Assembly: GCA_031266295.1 (NCBI GenBank)
Contig: JAISBH010000203.1
Span: 1-22,227 of the forward strand
From: Oscillospiraceae bacterium
GTDB lineage: Bacteria > Bacillota > Clostridia > Christensenellales > Aristaeellaceae
DNA length: 22,227 nucleotides
Reading direction: 5' to 3'
A program made the translations under genes and the position numbers. Shown in pieces: positions 20,951-22,227 of this stretch (positions are counted from its first letter, which is position 1; every line of letters starts with the position of its first letter). The notes under the pieces were generated by a model. The model did no database searches, was not told the DNA's origin, and saw only the letters and a program-made list of their open reading frames with translations.

Positions 20951-21943
20951 GTCTGGCCTCGCCAGCGGAGCGGTTCGGCCATGTATCGCCTGATTAAAAC
21001 TACCGTACATTTGCAATATCTCAGGCCAGAATGGGCTGAGCTGTGCGCTGTTCCACCAGTCTTCGGCGAAAGGCAACCCCACCATATTCCATGGCTTTGT
21101 CGGGCCTTCACTCGTCTTATTGATAAAATGGATTATGACCGGCGACTCCATCGCTTGCCGGTATTCATCTCGGGTGTAACAGATGCGGCAGCCGCGCTGC
21201 GAGAAGAACGCCTCCTCGCTTGAGAGATCATGCTTCGGCGACACATTAAATCTGAACGGCAGGAGCGTCGTGCGGCCGTACCCCACAGCGTTGGTGATAT
21301 CCTGGCAAGGGCAGCCGTAATCCTTGGCGGTCAGCTCGACCATCTTCTTCTGCAGACGATCCCTGCGCATCGCGGCTAGGTTCATCAACATCACGCCGTT
21401 GTTAATATACTGATTTAAGCTGGGTATGCCCAATGTCTTCGCGCGCCTTTTAGCGGCTTTATCGTAATCCACAAAATTTGCCGCCCGCACGCCCGCCATA
21501 TAGTTGTCGCCAATATCCAATGCGTACAACCCCGCCAGATCACGCATGACCAACGTATCCGTGTCCAGATATATCACCTTGTCAAGCCTCGGCAGCAACG
21601 TCGGCAGCAGCAAACGATAGAAATTCGCCAACCCCAAATGCTTCACGCTGACGACGGCGCAATTCAGCGCATCCGGATCGACAGTGCGAGGATGAATCGC
21701 GCAGCGTGAATACAAGCGCTCAAACGACATGATTCGCTCGGCGATCTGAGGCCGCGGTTGGTTTTGCATAAATATGTATACGTCGCAGAACGTATTCTCT
21801 GCGGCGGTCTCCAACAGCGACGTGATAGTGACCGACATGGGGAGTATGTTGTTGTCGTCAGTCGTCAGCGCAACCGCTATGCGCGTTCCGGTTTCAGACA
21901 TTACGCAATAAACCCGACCTTTCCAAGCGCGTCCTTTGTACAT
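20918..21943 (-). CDS. Glycosyltransferase family 8
   Basis: About 341 residues of a GT8 enzyme (GT-A fold). Visible marks are the N-terminal strand RIAVALTTDDNNILPMSVTI, the metal-binding DxD in VIYLDTDTLVMRDLAGLYAL, QYINNGVMLMNLAAMR, and the C-terminal VIIHFINKTSEGPTKPW typical of galactosyl- or glucosyl-transferring members. It would use a UDP-sugar in the cytoplasm to extend a glycan; donor and acceptor are not known. The start is ambiguous. ATG 21943 gives a 15-residue extension before the conserved strand, and ATG 21901 (MSETGTR) gives a more family-like N-terminus. Neither has a good ribosome site. Its stop overlaps the start of the methyltransferase fusion (ATGA), so the two are one operon. 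Confidence 0.88.
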   Translation of the reverse strand: MYKGRAWKGRVYCVMSETGTRIAVALTTDDNNILPMSVTITSLLETAAENTFCDVYIFMQNQPRPQIAERIMSFERLYSRCAIHPRTVDPDALNCAVVSVKHLGLANFYRLLLPTLLPRLDKVIYLDTDTLVMRDLAGLYALDIGDNYMAGVRAANFVDYDKAAKRRAKTLGIPSLNQYINNGVMLMNLAAMRRDRLQKKMVELTAKDYGCPCQDITNAVGYGRTTLLPFRFNVSPKHDLSSEEAFFSQRGCRICYTRDEYRQAMESPVIIHFINKTSEGPTKPWNMVGLPFAEDWWNSAQLSPFWPEILQMYGSFNQAIHGRTAPLARPDSIDQNKGDLL

Positions 21944-22055
21944 CAAGGCGCATCCGCTTTATCACCATAATAATATATTCATATGGTTAACTGGCGTGCA
22001 TGAGTTGTGTAACGCTTTCGTCAGTCTTTAAGCGATAGTGGCAGATTATCTGACT

Positions 22056-22092
22056 CTTTTTATAGTTAATCTCCTTCGTTTAGATCAATATT
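22056..22092 (-). pseudogene. Diverged copy of a gene-junction/start region with ATG changed to ATA
   Basis: On the minus strand this 37-base stretch matches the GT8-fusion junction at 20950-20914 at about 28 positions. It keeps GAAGGAG at the proper distance, but the position of the start codon reads ATA and a stop follows soon after. It therefore looks like the remnant of a duplicated gene boundary. The 182-base gap 21944-22125 otherwise shows only AT-rich sequence that may hold the GT8 promoter. Confidence 0.4.
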
Positions 22093-22125
22093 AGTCGATT
22101 TCACTAGCAGGAGCGTCTGGCGGAG

Positions 22126-22227
22126 ATGTCTAGCGGGGCTCCTGAAGGGTCGTCAAGCGGGGCTCCTGAAGGGGCGTCAGGCGGGACTCCTCAAGGTGCG
22201 TCGGGCGGGACTCCAAAAGGGTCTTCT
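22126..22227 (+). CDS. N-terminus of a repeat protein rich in Gly, Ser, Ala and Pro (runs off the window)
   Basis: From ATG 22126 the frame is open for 34 codons to the window end and consists almost wholly of eight-residue units: SSGAPEGS, SSGAPEGA, SGGTPQGA, SGGTPKGS. Several differences between units are third-position changes that keep the amino acid (for example TCT/TCA, GGG/GGT, CCT/CCA), which supports coding in this frame. AGGAG lies 12 bases upstream, somewhat far. There is no signal peptide at this start, so the true start could differ. I do not recognise the family; such low-complexity segments occur in surface or spore-coat proteins and linkers. The divergent GT8 operon next door makes a glycosylated product possible, but this is speculation. 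Confidence 0.45.
   Translation, partial: MSSGAPEGSSSGAPEGASGGTPQGASGGTPKGSS
22129..22227 (+). repeat. Tandem 24-bp repeats, at least four units
   Basis: Four consecutive 24-base units start at 22129, 22153, 22177 and 22201, and a fifth begins at the window edge. The shared core is GGCGGGACTCC or AGCGGGGCTCC followed by an A/G-rich AAGG. The units are contiguous without spacers. The period is a multiple of three and encodes an eight-residue repeat. Confidence 0.85.

Noticed and set aside
22126..22227. CRISPR array
   Set aside because: Units are contiguous 24-bp repeats with no unique spacers and no adjacent cas genes.

Overview
The window looks like chromosomal DNA of an anaerobic Clostridia-class Firmicute, probably an uncultivated gut or digester lineage. 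The grounds are a SCIFF (six-cysteine) ranthipeptide precursor with its radical SAM maturase, a DUF4364 protein, a histidine-less HPr-like protein, an LplA/LplB/YtcP-type sugar importer, strong AAGGAGG-type ribosome binding sites, and oxygen-sensitive glycyl-radical chemistry. This placement is inferred from gene content alone.

Layout. (1) 1-1003, minus strand: the edge-truncated DUF4364 gene, then a small HPr-like gene with its own promoter and terminator. (2) 1124-10357, plus strand: a six-gene catabolic unit made of two sugar ABC permeases, a secreted solute-binding protein, a glycyl radical enzyme (GRE) activase, a GRE, and a membrane-bound AraC-type regulator. A YqhD-like iron-type alcohol dehydrogenase with its own sigma-A promoter follows at 10910-12088, beyond a 552-base hairpin-rich gap. 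The simplest reading is that a sugar or sugar derivative is imported, cleaved or dehydrated by the GRE, and the resulting aldehyde is reduced by the dehydrogenase. The substrate is unknown. The GRE has Gly-Cys-His-Trp at its thiyl-radical loop instead of the usual Gly-Cys-x-Glu, so it probably belongs to an uncharacterised GRE class. (3) 17996-12216, minus strand: a tightly spaced run of a short-form alanyl-tRNA synthetase, a PHP phosphoesterase, the SCIFF peptide, the SCIFF maturase and an MFS exporter. (4) 18072-22227: a cell-surface glycan type region with a GT11 fucosyltransferase-like gene (plus), and a GT8 glycosyltransferase overlapping a 612-residue fusion protein (both minus). The window ends in the first codons of a plus-strand gene built of 24-bp repeats.

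The most unusual object is the fusion at 19083-20921. An N-terminal class I methyltransferase is joined through a lysine/arginine-rich linker and a five-residue repeat to the C-terminal part of an IS630-family transposase. The expected second catalytic Asp of the transposase is Asn, while the other acidic residues and the frame are intact. This looks like a transposase catalytic fold recruited for a non-transposition role in a glycan locus. No tRNA, rRNA, CRISPR array or intact insertion sequence was seen.
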